Positions 9,101 to 17,666 of a stretch of 64,000 bases of DNA are shown in pieces. The DNA is from Planctomycetaceae bacterium (GTDB taxonomy: Bacteria > Planctomycetota > Planctomycetia > Planctomycetales > Planctomycetaceae): positions 3,740,001 through 3,804,000 of the forward strand of contig CP051247.1 of NCBI GenBank assembly GCA_017795105.1, given 5' to 3'. The position numbers and the translations under genes were made by a program. The notes beneath the pieces were generated by a model. That model had not been told where the DNA came from. It worked only from the letters and a program-made list of their open reading frames with translations, and did no database searches. Each line of letters starts with the position of its first letter. Position 1 is the first letter of the stretch.

Positions 9101-11898
9101 TCAAATGCTGAGTCTCCAGAGTCCTGTCCAGGGCTGGACCAGGCAAAGACCGCCCAGCCGCTGTTATTGAGATCGACTTCTGGGCTGTAAATGTAGCCGG
9201 GACCGGACTCCATGAAGGTGTTTACGGTGAACTCCGAGCCAACAGGATCGCCGCCGGTGTCGTAACGTATGGCTCGAACGACACTCCGCTGGACGTTGTT
9301 GACGTACTTTTCGCCCATCCAGGTGACTACGACCTCGCCGGAGTTATTGATGGAGGTGGACGTAATATCGAATCCGGGGGCGTATTCTGGAGAGGCGTCA
9401 CTGACTGCGAAGGCCCCTGTATTCGATTGGCCGTAATCGGTCACGCGGCGAGCCCAGATTCGATCGCCGACAGAGAAACTTTCCCGGTTCCAGACGATGA
9501 TCCCTTCCCCAGCGTCATTGAGGGCGACGCTGTAAGAGGTTTGATTGTCCGAGGTCGAATCGACTCGCCACGGAGATCGAGTCACCGTTCCATTTGCTGC
9601 CACGGACACGGCCCACAGTTCTTCATCGTATTGTGCTCCAGCCGCATAGACGATGAGCATGTTTCCGCTGCCATCCACGGCAATACGAGCTTCCGTATGT
9701 CCGAGTGATGTCTGGGAGATCGCATTGTTGGCAATCCCGTTGATCCCGGACTGAAATGTCCCGCTCGCGTTAAAGAAGTCGAGATCGAGCCGGCTGCCAT
9801 TACGGACAAGCTGCACAAATCCGCCAGTCGGGAGAAAGCCGACATCAGTCACCACCCCTGAGAGGGACGGGTTGACAGGACCGCCAACATTAGCTGCTGT
9901 TGCCGTGAACTGACGGTAGCGGGCCACATCGGGGTTCGACGAGGAATCGAAAGCGTGAATGCGAAAGTTCCCATTGGCGTCCGTTCCAACGTTGACGGGA
10001 AACCCCAGGCCGCCTCGCAACTCCCGCTGAGGAGTGACCGCCACGGTTGAGGGGGGCACTTCGGGGGCCTCGGTCACATTGAGATTCGCTGAGACGACGT
10101 TCCCAATGTGTCGGTCGGAAGCGGAATAGCGATAGGCCTGGGCGAAAATCTTCTCCGTCCCCGGAACGAGACCTCCGATGAAGCCAGTCCACGTCGCGTT
10201 GTCATTCTGATCGACCTGAGCGCTGCCGATGTAGTGGTCTGGAGTACTCCCGGGGAAGTCGTAATCGTAGTCGAGTTGTCCATTGTTATTTTGATCGTAG
10301 AAGAAGAGGACTTCATCAATACGACCTGCCGAACTGATGACGTTGTTTGCAGTCAAGGTGACTTCGGTCGTTCCGGAGTCATCCACAGTTCCCGGTGAGA
10401 CCGAAAGGCTTTGGATGTTCGGGTTTCCGTCGTCGACGTAGACCAGGAAGTTCAATGCGACCGAGTCGAAATCATTCGTGCGGGCGATGACCGTCACCAT
10501 GTTATCGCCGGCCTGACTGGCTCGAGACTGAAACCGGTACAAACCCTGTTCGTTGATATTTCCCGGGCTGGTTGGCGACAGATTGTAGAGAACAAATCGC
10601 CCTTCCGGGTCGACCGCACTCATGTCGAGCACGAGCTCCTCTCCAGCAATGATACCGACCTCGAAGTACGTCGGATCGGTGAAGTCACCCTGGAAATACT
10701 GTGGAAACTGATTGTTGAATTCGGGCGGCTGTGAGAAGAAGTAGTTGACGGACGGGCCGGTCAATTCGCTGATTCCAGCATGATCGAAATGCTGAGTGAA
10801 CGTCCGCCAGGAGACTTCGAACAGTCCATCGTTGACACCGTTCAGCCCCTTGCGAAAACGTTGCCACTCATTGATCTGCAACGTGTTGTCCCCATTGTCG
10901 TCGAAAAACGTAAACGCCGTGTCTTCTCCCCATGGGTTTCTCAACGAGACGAGAATGTTGTCGATTGTCGGAGAGGACGGGATGTCGATTCCCATAACCG
11001 TGTAGGCGTGATTGTGTACCAGTCCGGAGTTTCCAAGCAGGATTGTCTCGTTCGAAGGGCCGGCATCTCTTGTTCCTGCGATGATTGCGCGACCGTCTTC
11101 AAGGGCATCCTCAATCTGCCTCGCTCCAGAAACGCCGGTGTTTTGCTGAGGATTGAAGCTTTCGACCCCGTGACCGGTCAGAGTCTCCAGGCAAGTTCGA
11201 ATCGACGTATAGTTAGCGCCCACATCAGTTGAGAAATCAAGATAGGCTCTCAGATACAGTAAGTGCCAATATTCGCCATTATCAGTGGGCTGCAAATCTC
11301 CTCCGAAGACCGTGCCATCAAATTCGACGGGCTGCCAGATTCGATCGAACCCGCCTGAAGAGTTCCTCTGATAGACGCGAACTTCATAGAGCCCGCTGTG
11401 AGAACTGTTGTAAGGACGGATCTCGCGAAGCCCCGATTCAAAATCAAACCCGGTGTTCGCAACCCCGGACAGAACTGCTGAGAAGGCACATGTGTCGGAT
11501 CGACCTTGGAGAATGTCATTGAATGATGTGCTTCGACCATCCCCGGGACCGGTGAGAAATGCCCCGGCGACCTGGTCCGGAGGAATCGCCAGCCCTTCCT
11601 CTTCTTCTCCTTCCTCTTCTTCTTCGTCCGGGATTCCATTGCCGTCCGAATCGGTGGCAGTGCAATGATCGCCATTGAGAGCGAATCCACCTCCGTTGAC
11701 CGTGCACTGAGAGGGACGTCCCGCGCCGTAGGCGTCGGGGGCATACGGGAGATCGTACGTCAGTACAAAATCGTTCAAGCCAAGGGCGGTGAGTAATGTG
11801 CGACCCTCGAGAACTTCGGCTGCAGCTATTGTTGAAGTTCGCTGGCGTACGCGGCTTCGAGAGGATCGAGCCTGACAGTCCTTAATGGGCGATCGCAT
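6154..11898 (-). CDS. Giant secreted protein: calpain-like, cadherin, SdrD-B, FG-GAP
   Basis: ATG 11898 has GGAGG 6 bases upstream and gives 1914 residues. A basic N-terminus ends in VLEGRTLLTA (about residues 29-38), the planctomycete giant-protein signal motif. An acidic stretch (EEEEEGEEEEG) precedes a calpain-type (C2) cysteine protease domain at about residues 115-380. The triad appears complete: Cys137 in GRSDTCAFSA, His297 in LVHNHAYTVMGI and Asn321 in LRNPWGED. Beta-sandwich and cadherin-like repeats lie around 1000-1260, an SdrD-B-like domain (IGDFVWFDTNRDGIQD) around 1350-1435, and FG-GAP repeats (GDFNGDG, GDFNNDG) from about 1480. The C-terminus ends FGESELLDLLASFEN. The layout indicates an exported, calcium-dependent surface protein with a protease head. 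The usual calpain Trp next to the Cys is Ala here. Confidence 0.88.
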   Translation of the reverse strand: MRSPIKDCQARSSRSRVRQRTSTIAAAEVLEGRTLLTALGLNDFVLTYDLPYAPDAYGAGRPSQCTVNGGGFALNGDHCTATDSDGNGIPDEEEEEGEEEEGLAIPPDQVAGAFLTGPGDGRSTSFNDILQGRSDTCAFSAVLSGVANTGFDFESGLREIRPYNSSHSGLYEVRVYQRNSSGGFDRIWQPVEFDGTVFGGDLQPTDNGEYWHLLYLRAYLDFSTDVGANYTSIRTCLETLTGHGVESFNPQQNTGVSGARQIEDALEDGRAIIAGTRDAGPSNETILLGNSGLVHNHAYTVMGIDIPSSPTIDNILVSLRNPWGEDTAFTFFDDNGDNTLQINEWQRFRKGLNGVNDGLFEVSWRTFTQHFDHAGISELTGPSVNYFFSQPPEFNNQFPQYFQGDFTDPTYFEVGIIAGEELVLDMSAVDPEGRFVLYNLSPTSPGNINEQGLYRFQSRASQAGDNMVTVIARTNDFDSVALNFLVYVDDGNPNIQSLSVSPGTVDDSGTTEVTLTANNVISSAGRIDEVLFFYDQNNNGQLDYDYDFPGSTPDHYIGSAQVDQNDNATWTGFIGGLVPGTEKIFAQAYRYSASDRHIGNVVSANLNVTEAPEVPPSTVAVTPQRELRGGLGFPVNVGTDANGNFRIHAFDSSSNPDVARYRQFTATAANVGGPVNPSLSGVVTDVGFLPTGGFVQLVRNGSRLDLDFFNASGTFQSGINGIANNAISQTSLGHTEARIAVDGSGNMLIVYAAGAQYDEELWAVSVAANGTVTRSPWRVDSTSDNQTSYSVALNDAGEGIIVWNRESFSVGDRIWARRVTDYGQSNTGAFAVSDASPEYAPGFDITSTSINNSGEVVVTWMGEKYVNNVQRSVVRAIRYDTGGDPVGSEFTVNTFMESGPGYIYSPEVDLNNSGWAVFAWSSPGQDSGDSAFERGIYAQVYAPDNTPSGGEFAVHTTRNGSQYLRSLALNDQNYFMAGWYSDGSDSGVEYRTFRINQSPTIPAGQTFEVEENEQDVVVGNIQAVDTDLGDSLTFEEMGSSPFNITTAGQLRVDSDAMLDHEGTSLYSITVKVTDGGGLDAIQTISVGINDIDEAPIFTQTGPFTIPELSAVGTYVGTIAAFDPEGTAPIRFRTEANNPFRIDPVSGDISVKEQGALDFETTAFFDIPVIAFHSNHPSFETSATLRINLTDIADESGIPIAPFVDSISGEVPYLQGNLGIPVFPNAVFRDPDSPTMNAAAILVSTSSGGFPHDRFSITSAGNMTVQNQTEIYFSGQRIGTVTDWGVGSQPLRIVFNGRFTPQMAADVLKGIRFRTIGESFAGGLRNVSLTFRDGSGQEFRSPNAPIINVTSNAPGSIGDFVWFDTNRDGIQDSGEAGMSDVRVLLFAAGGDGQRGTGDDQFIAETTTDASGNYEFAQVPPGSYYLSFVLPAEFQFTRTMVGSNPVIDSDAESNGLTRVRTLSAGSTISSWDAGVIPAPTSIIGYASGDFFVSSPDASGDYETRLAVSLPGSINQVLYGDFNGDGIRDIAAWMATGDWRVGLGKFDGQYDFSTWTTWRTSNIKEIHVGDFNNDGRDDIIGLFKQGNRNRGRWWVGVSDGTRFLNRSWGDYGNYAGINDVLVGNFDGLKGDDLVVIASSGVVWMVKTSNTRFQYLNSHRWDVNHGFEFAQTGDFNGDGRADIMAIFGTGAERAVFVAKSIGPALGFYSSKWTNLTVTQSLDAVLNGDIDGDGRSNLIALLNGTKVWTGQSNGQRFAMNFWLYWPQVANGIADLQVGDSNGDQRADLFGRTDDGVWHSAQSNGTSFVDQSLVMWGPNANWQHVAVGPFKSFSVPPNAPVAPPIGPTFPSTSSLGNKAQAAAFPLDLWQVATTEFPASTEDSSPSSAPESTRAEDETSSKSYETFGESELLDLLASFEN

Positions 11899-12178
11899 GA
11901 GTTTCCTCCAGGCTGAATCGCAGGACAGAAGAGAGCGAGATGGGCGTAAGTTCGAGATTAAACCGAAAGGATCTGCATCCCCAGAACTTTTCAAGAGAAA
12001 TCGGCAGAAGTTAAAAACTGACGAGATTGTTGCTGAGCTGGCATTCGAATATCGAAGCCACGGGCAATCGCTGAGGCCCCTTCATGGATTCTTCGTGTGG
12101 GCTGTGTAAGATCGGATGGCAGGAGGGCCTGAACAGCAAGTCTGGAGTGCGTCATCACCGATCATCAGGAGCCGCGTT

Positions 12179-12808
12179 ATGTCTTTGCAAGAGAGCACCA
12201 GTCCCTCGACGGAAACCGTTGTGACAGCCGCAGCGGGCGGGCGTTTTCGGATTGATGAGCTGGGCAAACGGTGGAAATGGTTCGTCGGGCTGGGAGTGCT
12301 GACAGTCGCCTTCGGGGCCTTCGTCATCACCTATTCCATCGTGGCCACGCTCGCACTGATCATGGTTCTGGGATTCTTGATGCTCGCCGCCGGGGTGCTT
12401 GAAGCGGCGCTGGCGTTTCTGGTCAAGAACTGGGAAGGCTTCTTCCTCTCCCTGCTGATGGGGCTCCTGTACGCGGTGGGAGGCCTGGTGTTGATAGCAA
12501 ATCCGGCCGCCTCCGCTGCGGCGTTCACGCTCGTGATCGCGCTCATGCTGGTCTTTGGAGGCGTGTTCCGAATTCTGGTCGCGAGTGCGGACCGTTTTCC
12601 GAACTGGACATGGTTATTGATCCACGGCGTCCTGTCGGTGCTGCTTGGCGTGCTGATCTGGAGCAAGTGGCCAGCGTCGGGGCTCTGGGTGATCGGGCTG
12701 TTCATCGGGATCGATATGATCGTGAATGGCTGGACGCTCATCATGCTCGGAATGGCTGCCCGGAATGTGCACCAGGCAGCCGTCGAGATTCAAAGCCGTT
12801 CGAGCTGA
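12179..12808 (+). CDS. HdeD/DUF308 family integral membrane protein
   Basis: ATG 12179 has AGGAG 7 bases upstream. The 209-residue product has a soluble N-terminus of about 35 residues and then six hydrophobic segments in paired hairpins (VGLGVLTVAFGAFVITYSI, ALIMVLGFLMLAAGVL, LLMGLLYAVGGLVLIANP and others). This is the tandem DUF308 repeat pattern of E. coli HdeD. HdeD contributes to acid resistance in E. coli; the biochemical role is not established and may differ here. The gene is divergent from the giant surface protein gene, sharing a 280-base intergenic region. Confidence 0.82.
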   Translation: MSLQESTSPSTETVVTAAAGGRFRIDELGKRWKWFVGLGVLTVAFGAFVITYSIVATLALIMVLGFLMLAAGVLEAALAFLVKNWEGFFLSLLMGLLYAVGGLVLIANPAASAAAFTLVIALMLVFGGVFRILVASADRFPNWTWLLIHGVLSVLLGVLIWSKWPASGLWVIGLFIGIDMIVNGWTLIMLGMAARNVHQAAVEIQSRSS

Positions 12809-12842
12809 TTCGGTGGTCGACGCGTGATCGAGCTGATAGACT

Positions 12843-13712
12843 CTACGGGAGTTGAGTCGGCAGCGGGCGGAGTTCGAGCTTTCGAACGAACATCTCGGCT
12901 CCTTCGGTCTGCAGGAGAATCTTTCCCTGAGTGGGCACGACATCTTCGGCTCGGTTCACGATGACGCCGTTGACTCGATAGGTGAGAGTGTCGCCTTTCA
13001 CGAAGCATTCGAGAGTGGTCCATTCCTGGCCCGGGCTTTCGACGTCATTGGTTCCACGGAAGTTGAGGACGTCTTTCCAGTCGGGATCGCGGCCGGACCA
13101 GTTGATTCGCCCGCGGGTGAAGGTTTTCTTCTCCCCTCCGGGCGTCCAGACGGCTTCGCCATCGCGGTCGAATGTCACCGCGCTGGTTGCGGAAGCGTAA
13201 ATCGTCTCCCCGTTTTCGTCTTTGCCCTGCAGGACGAGAATGTCGCCAACTCCCCCTTCAATGATCTGACATTCCACCGACGTCATCCACGGACCTGGCT
13301 GAGTTGCCGAGCCTCCAAAGTTTCCGTCCGGACCCTGGCAGTGGAGCAATAGTCCTCCATCGCGAGCTCGATCTTTTCGGGTTCGCCAGGTCGCCGTGCC
13401 CCAGCGGTACTCCATCACCAGGTAATAGTCCGCGTACTCTTCTCGGGTGATGAGTCCCCCGAATCCGTCGCCGGAGATCCGGAGGGTTCCGTCCGGCTTG
13501 AGCGTGAAGACGCCCCGGGGGTCTTCGTGGAGATCGTCGGTCAGCCAGGTGTACCAGTGCGTTTTGAGATCACGGGATGGGACCAGGGTGATGGTCTTCT
13601 CAGGAACAACGGCTGGTGTCTTCTTCTCAGGTTCAGCCGCAGAGGCCTGATTCGTAAAGAGGCAAGTCAGTGAAGCGACAACGAGAGCGGGGATGCAAAG
13701 AGGTCTGATCAT
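12843..13712 (-). CDS. Secreted DUF1080 (3-keto-disaccharide hydrolase-like) protein
   Basis: The 289-residue protein begins with a signal peptide (MIRPLCIPALVVASLTCLFTNQASAAEP, cleavage likely after ASA). The rest is the concanavalin-like DUF1080 domain (PF06439): TLRISGDGFGGLITREEYADYYLVMEYRW, GLLLHCQGPDG and WTTLECFVKGDTLTYRVNGVIVN are typical blocks. DUF1080 proteins are expanded in planctomycetes and are linked to glycan or 3-keto-sugar hydrolysis in the periplasm. The gene is convergent with the HdeD-like gene and about 280 bases from a divergent beta-propeller gene. No strong ribosome site is seen, but the signal peptide fixes the start. Confidence 0.88.
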   Translation of the reverse strand: MIRPLCIPALVVASLTCLFTNQASAAEPEKKTPAVVPEKTITLVPSRDLKTHWYTWLTDDLHEDPRGVFTLKPDGTLRISGDGFGGLITREEYADYYLVMEYRWGTATWRTRKDRARDGGLLLHCQGPDGNFGGSATQPGPWMTSVECQIIEGGVGDILVLQGKDENGETIYASATSAVTFDRDGEAVWTPGGEKKTFTRGRINWSGRDPDWKDVLNFRGTNDVESPGQEWTTLECFVKGDTLTYRVNGVIVNRAEDVVPTQGKILLQTEGAEMFVRKLELRPLPTQLP

Positions 13713-13989
13713 GGCGGCAGGTTCCCATTGCTAAAGGCGAGGTGGGGAGGAAAGTGGTCCACGGGAGTGGACGCGAGGGCGAGCCGGTGAGCAGCGAGAT
13801 TGATTGTACGAAACTTTGCTCCGAATCGCGAATCTACCCGCCAGCTTTTCGGTTCCGGAGACGAGACGGCAGGCGTTGCCGATGCTTTCCCGCAGGAATC
13901 GAATCGGGTATACAAACGGCACGGGAAAGAACGCGTGCCGATGTCCGGTTCGTGAGACGCACAACCCGCTTTACAGAGGAAAACCGCTT

Positions 13990-14910
13990 ATGAAGACGCT
14001 CGTTGTTTCGATGGCAGGTCTACTGGTGTTGTCGAATGTCGCGTTGGCTCAGAAGAAGTTTGAAGTCGGGCCGCCGCTCGGTGCGGTGAATGAAGCCGGC
14101 CAGTTCGTCGAGATCAGCGACAATGTCAAAGTCTATGGCAGCTTCCGGTTTGCCGAGAGTGTGACTTACGATCCGGTTCGCGATCTGCTCGTGGTGATGA
14201 ACGCGGGTGTGCCTCAGAACCAGGAAGAGAACGACGGCTACGTCTCGCTGTTGCATCCGGATGGTTCGGTGCATACCACGAAGTGGATCGGCGCGACCCG
14301 GAATGGCCTCACGTTGAATCACCCTCTCGGCAGTGCCGTTCTTGATGGCGTTCTCTATACCGCCGATATCGACACCGTGCGGACGTTCGATCTCGAAACC
14401 GGTGAGCCCGGACGCTCGTATCACGTTCCCGGCTCGACCTTTCTCAATGGGATTGGAGTCACGAAAGATGGCACCATGTTCGTTTCGAACACGCGTCCGC
14501 CGGAGCGGGTTTACAAGATCACAGCTGACGGAGACGTTTCGACGTTTGTCGACGGCAAACCGCTCGTGAGTCCGAATGGTGTCGCCATTGATCAGGATGG
14601 CAACGTCGTGGTCGTGAACGTCGGCGACAACGCGGTGATGACGTTCGATCCGGAGAATGGGAAACTGCTCAAGACGGAGCATGCGGTCGAAGGAGGCAAC
14701 GACGGCATCGTGATCCTGAAAGACGGGACCAAGTATGTGAGCAGCGTTCGCTTTGGCAGTGTCTCGGAGATCAAGCCGGGGCAGTCGGCTCGCATGATTG
14801 CCGCCGGGATTCCGAGTGCCGCTTCGATGGGTTACGACCCGAAGCGGAACCAGCTGGTCATCCCGATGAATAACAACAACGCCGTCGCTTTCATCAAGCT
14901 GGACGATTAG
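13990..14910 (+). CDS. Secreted SMP-30/NHL-type beta-propeller protein
   Basis: The start at 13990 gives a clean signal peptide (MKTLVVSMAGLLVLSNVALAQKK) and has GAGGA about 9 bases upstream. The 306-residue product has repeated blades such as GSAVLDGVLYTADIDTVRTFDLETGEPG, NGIGVTKDGTMFVSNTRPPERVYKI and SPNGVAIDQDGNVVVVNVGDNAVMTFDPENGKLL. These resemble SMP-30/gluconolactonase and NHL beta-propellers. The role is probably periplasmic sugar-lactone hydrolysis or ligand binding; I cannot assign catalytic residues with certainty. Confidence 0.8.
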   Translation: MKTLVVSMAGLLVLSNVALAQKKFEVGPPLGAVNEAGQFVEISDNVKVYGSFRFAESVTYDPVRDLLVVMNAGVPQNQEENDGYVSLLHPDGSVHTTKWIGATRNGLTLNHPLGSAVLDGVLYTADIDTVRTFDLETGEPGRSYHVPGSTFLNGIGVTKDGTMFVSNTRPPERVYKITADGDVSTFVDGKPLVSPNGVAIDQDGNVVVVNVGDNAVMTFDPENGKLLKTEHAVEGGNDGIVILKDGTKYVSSVRFGSVSEIKPGQSARMIAAGIPSAASMGYDPKRNQLVIPMNNNNAVAFIKLDD

Positions 14911-14928
14911 TCGGTCCTGAAACGAAAC

Positions 14929-14959
14929 GCAGCCGGGATGCGACAAACATCCCGGCTGC
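14929..14959. terminator. Bidirectional intrinsic terminator
   Basis: A perfect 12-bp stem (GCAGCCGGGATG at 14929-14940, complement at 14948-14959) with a 7-base loop is flanked by A- and T-rich bases. It lies between two convergent genes. Confidence 0.8.
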
Positions 14960-14982
14960 ATTCATTTTCGACTCAGGAACAA

Positions 14983-16074
14983 TTACCGCTCGTCGCGGTT
15001 CCGTTCCCGTTCTTTCTGCTGCTTCTCTTCCCACTGCTCGGCCCGCTCCTTGAGTGCGGACATGGCATCGAGAACTTCGTCGGCGTCGCCGCGATATTCG
15101 GCTTTCACCGTGTCGCCGTCCTGCTTCACCTGAGCATGGGTGAAGACCTGCTGAAGCCGCTCTTCATTGCCGGCCCACAGTTTGGCGAAGGCCATCAGGC
15201 CATCGATGGTGTTCTTCACCTGTCCGGCGACCTGTTCCGAGTTGGCCTGAAGAGTCACGTCTTTGAACGCTTCGCCGTTGTTCTCACCGACGGCATAGGT
15301 GATTTCCTGATGCTGCTGGAGAATCGGGAAGAATCCGTCTCGCTGGGAAATCGACTGCAGATCGGTGGCTGCTCCGTAGAAGACTGAGCCCTGAGGGACC
15401 TTGGCGGTCAATGGGGAATCAGCTCCCTCAAGCGTTTTGCTTTCGCCACTCAGCAAAGCGACGGCCTGATCGGCCAGTTCCTGAGACGAGCTGAGAATGA
15501 CCTGTTCCCCGTCGACGAGCACGACAACCATTGTCTCAGGCTGTCCCATCCGTGAGCCGGATCGATCACGATCGGCCGAACGGTCGCCATTTGAGGACTT
15601 GTTCCGAGCCTCATCCCGATGGCTACGATCGCCATGTTCGCCTCGGTGATGTTCGCCCTTCGACCTGGTGATCACGAAGGCTGGATGTCCGCCGATCTTC
15701 ATCGATTTGACTTTGTCTTTGCTGCGAATTTCCTTCTGCACCTTCTTCATGTCGTAGTCGGCGAGAACGATCATCGTGCCGGTATGGGCTTCAAACGTGG
15801 AGCCAAACGCGGTCACGCCTTTGAGGCCGTCCCGAAGATCGACGCCGTACTTCTCCTGAAATTTCTTCTCGGCCTTCTCGATGTCATCCGCCTTCTTCTC
15901 TCTCATCTTCTCGGCGAGAGCCGTCTGCTGGAAGGCGTCGAAATCGACATGCATCACCCACTTGGCATCAGCGGGAACATGGGCGGCATTCAGCGACTCG
16001 GCTGAGGCCTGGGTCGACAGACCGAAGACGCAGGCGGCAGCCAGCATCAGGCAGTGGCAGGGTGTAAGCTTCAT
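14983..16074 (-). CDS. Secreted hypothetical protein with His/Arg/Asp-rich insert
   Basis: ATG 16074 has AAGGAG 7 bases upstream and starts a signal peptide (MKLTPCHCLMLAAACVFGLSTQASAE). The mature part (363 residues in total) opens with HVPADAKWVMHVDFDAFQQTALAEKM, a pattern I associate with a planctomycete-specific secreted family of unknown function. About residues 148-190 form a hydrophilic insert rich in His, Arg, Asp and Ser (GEHHRGEHGDRSHRDEAR). The C-terminus is helical and highly charged (SALKERAEQWEEKQQKERERNRDER). No catalytic motif is recognised. The gene is convergent with the beta-propeller gene across a shared terminator. Confidence 0.75.
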   Translation of the reverse strand: MKLTPCHCLMLAAACVFGLSTQASAESLNAAHVPADAKWVMHVDFDAFQQTALAEKMREKKADDIEKAEKKFQEKYGVDLRDGLKGVTAFGSTFEAHTGTMIVLADYDMKKVQKEIRSKDKVKSMKIGGHPAFVITRSKGEHHRGEHGDRSHRDEARNKSSNGDRSADRDRSGSRMGQPETMVVVLVDGEQVILSSSQELADQAVALLSGESKTLEGADSPLTAKVPQGSVFYGAATDLQSISQRDGFFPILQQHQEITYAVGENNGEAFKDVTLQANSEQVAGQVKNTIDGLMAFAKLWAGNEERLQQVFTHAQVKQDGDTVKAEYRGDADEVLDAMSALKERAEQWEEKQQKERERNRDER

Positions 16075-16285
16075 GAAAAACTCCTTTCAGTCAGTTCAAT
16101 CCGCCGTCAAACCGGGCGGACACAATTGATGAATCCAGATCGGATACTCCTCTGTTCACGAAGCAAGTCCCGCGCCGGACTCGGTTTGATCGCCGCCGGC
16201 TGTCCGGTCTCTTCTCGATGCAAGCGTGGACGGCAGCATGTAGAATGCGAGAAACCCTGCTGCCCCCTTCTGAAAGGATCGTGAC

Positions 16286-16729
16286 ATGATTCGCGAAGCG
16301 TTCCCTTATCTTCGCGTGCGAAATGCGAATGCGGCGATCGCGTTCTACGAGAAAGCGTTTGGTGCGAAGGAGAAGTTCCGCCTCAGTGAGCCGGGCGGAC
16401 GCGTCGGACATGCCGAGCTGCTTTTCGGCGAGTTCGTGGTGATGATCTCCGACGAATATCCGGAGTTCGGTATCCACGGCCCGGAACACTTCGGAGGCAC
16501 TGGCTCGTCCGTGCATCTGCATGTCGACGATGTCGACGCCCTGATGAAGCAGGCCGAAGCTGCCGGCGCGGAGGTCATCATGCCGCCCCGCGATCAGTTC
16601 TACGGAGAACGAGCCGGCAAAGTGAAAGACCCCTTCGGCCACGAATGGCTCCTCGGCTCCTCGATCGAAGAGGTCTCCACGGAGGAAATGCAGCGACGGT
16701 TCACGGCGATATTTGAAGGGGCGGAGTAG
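16286..16729 (+). CDS. VOC-family (glyoxalase/PhnB-like) protein
   Basis: The 147-residue protein shows the paired beta-alpha-beta-beta-beta modules of the vicinal-oxygen-chelate fold. Recognisable blocks are YLRVRNANAAIAFYEKAFGAKEKFRL, GHAELLFGEFVVMISDE, GSSVHLHVDDVDALMKQAEAAGAEVIMPPRDQFYGERAGKVKDPFGHEWLL. His in HLHV and in GHEW and Glu residues are candidate metal ligands. PhnB/YdcJ-like VOC proteins of this type have no firmly assigned substrate. AAAGGA sits before ATG 16286. It is the first of a run of plus-strand genes that continues with SEC-C, NADAR and ADP-ribosylglycohydrolase. Confidence 0.88.
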   Translation: MIREAFPYLRVRNANAAIAFYEKAFGAKEKFRLSEPGGRVGHAELLFGEFVVMISDEYPEFGIHGPEHFGGTGSSVHLHVDDVDALMKQAEAAGAEVIMPPRDQFYGERAGKVKDPFGHEWLLGSSIEEVSTEEMQRRFTAIFEGAE

Positions 16730-16864
16730 TAAGTTCCGGAAGAAGCTCGCGAACCATCGGAGATTTCCTCTGTCCACGTCCGAGTCTCTCAATCGAAATC
16801 CGGAGGTGGATCATGAGTCGTAAGTCTGAAACGCAATTCGACGAACAGCCCTTTTTTCGAAACC

Positions 16865-17032
16865 ATGAGCAAGCGCCGTCGCGGGTTCCCGAGTGAGACT
16901 CAGGTGAAGCGCGGCGTTCGCATCGTTCACGGCGACAAACAGCTGGAGGAGAAGCTCGGCCGGAACGATCTGTGCCCCTGCGGTTCCGGCAGGCGTTTTA
17001 AGAAATGCTGCCTGAAGAAAGGCTGCTTTTGA
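16865..17032 (+). CDS. Small SEC-C zinc-binding motif protein (55 aa)
   Basis: The product is 55 residues and very basic at the N-terminus. It ends in a textbook SEC-C motif, GRNDLCPCGSGRRFKKCC, which binds zinc through CxC...CC/CH ligands at the C-terminus of SecA and in many small proteins. It has no other domain and ends LKKGCF. The gene stands 135 bases after the VOC gene and 53 bases before the NADAR gene on the same strand. A role in protein or ribosome interaction is plausible by analogy only. Confidence 0.82.
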   Translation: MSKRRRGFPSETQVKRGVRIVHGDKQLEEKLGRNDLCPCGSGRRFKKCCLKKGCF

Positions 17033-17085
17033 CGGCGTCAACCGGCATCACTTTTTTCAGGGAGTAGGCGAGGAGATTTCGACGG

Positions 17086-17628
17086 ATGGATCTTTCAGCA
17101 TTGCAGGATGAATGCCGGGCCGGGATTCATCACAAGTTTCTGTTCTTCTGGGGGCACCAACCTCGGAATGCTGGAGTGGTCGACCAGAGTTGCTTGAGTC
17201 AGTGGTATCCCGCTCCGTTTGAGATCGATGGTATCGCCTACGCGACCGCCGAGCATTACATGATGGCGGCGAAGGCGAGGCTCTTTGGCGATCGCGATAA
17301 CGAGCGGGCGATCCTCGAAGCTTCTCATCCGGGGGAAGCGAAGAAACTGGGCCGACAGATTCGAAACTTTGATGAGCAGATCTGGGAACGAGCGAGAGAG
17401 CAGATTGTCTTCGAAGGGAATCTGGCTCGGTTTACTCAGCATTCCCCGCTACGAGAGTTTCTCCTAATGACGGGTGACCGCGTTCTTGTTGAAGCGAGCC
17501 CGGTCGATCGGATTTGGGGAATCGGCCTCGCTGCCCAGGACGAGTCGGCAGCCGATCCGTTGCAGTGGAAAGGGCTCAACCTTCTCGGATTCGTTTTGAT
17601 GCGTGTGCGACAGCAACTGCGAGAGTAA
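17086..17628 (+). CDS. NADAR-domain protein (YbiA-like)
   Basis: The 180-residue protein carries the NADAR fold. Signature parts are FLFFWGHQP, SQWYPAPFEIDGIAYATAEHYMMAAKARLFGD, KKLGRQIRNF, ERAREQIVFEGNLARFTQHSPLREFLLMTGDRVLVEASPVDRIWGIGLA and WKGLNLLGFVLMRVRQQL. The family includes E. coli YbiA and plant/fungal riboflavin-pathway N-glycosidases. Some bacterial NADAR proteins remove ADP-ribose from guanine in DNA and pair with DarT-type toxins. The next gene, 38 bases downstream, is an ADP-ribosylglycohydrolase, which supports an ADP-ribose-related job here. No ADP-ribosyltransferase is visible nearby. Confidence 0.9.
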   Translation: MDLSALQDECRAGIHHKFLFFWGHQPRNAGVVDQSCLSQWYPAPFEIDGIAYATAEHYMMAAKARLFGDRDNERAILEASHPGEAKKLGRQIRNFDEQIWERAREQIVFEGNLARFTQHSPLREFLLMTGDRVLVEASPVDRIWGIGLAAQDESAADPLQWKGLNLLGFVLMRVRQQLRE

Positions 17629-17666
17629 TCCTCTATCACCTGGCGGGAAATGGCATCGGAAACATC

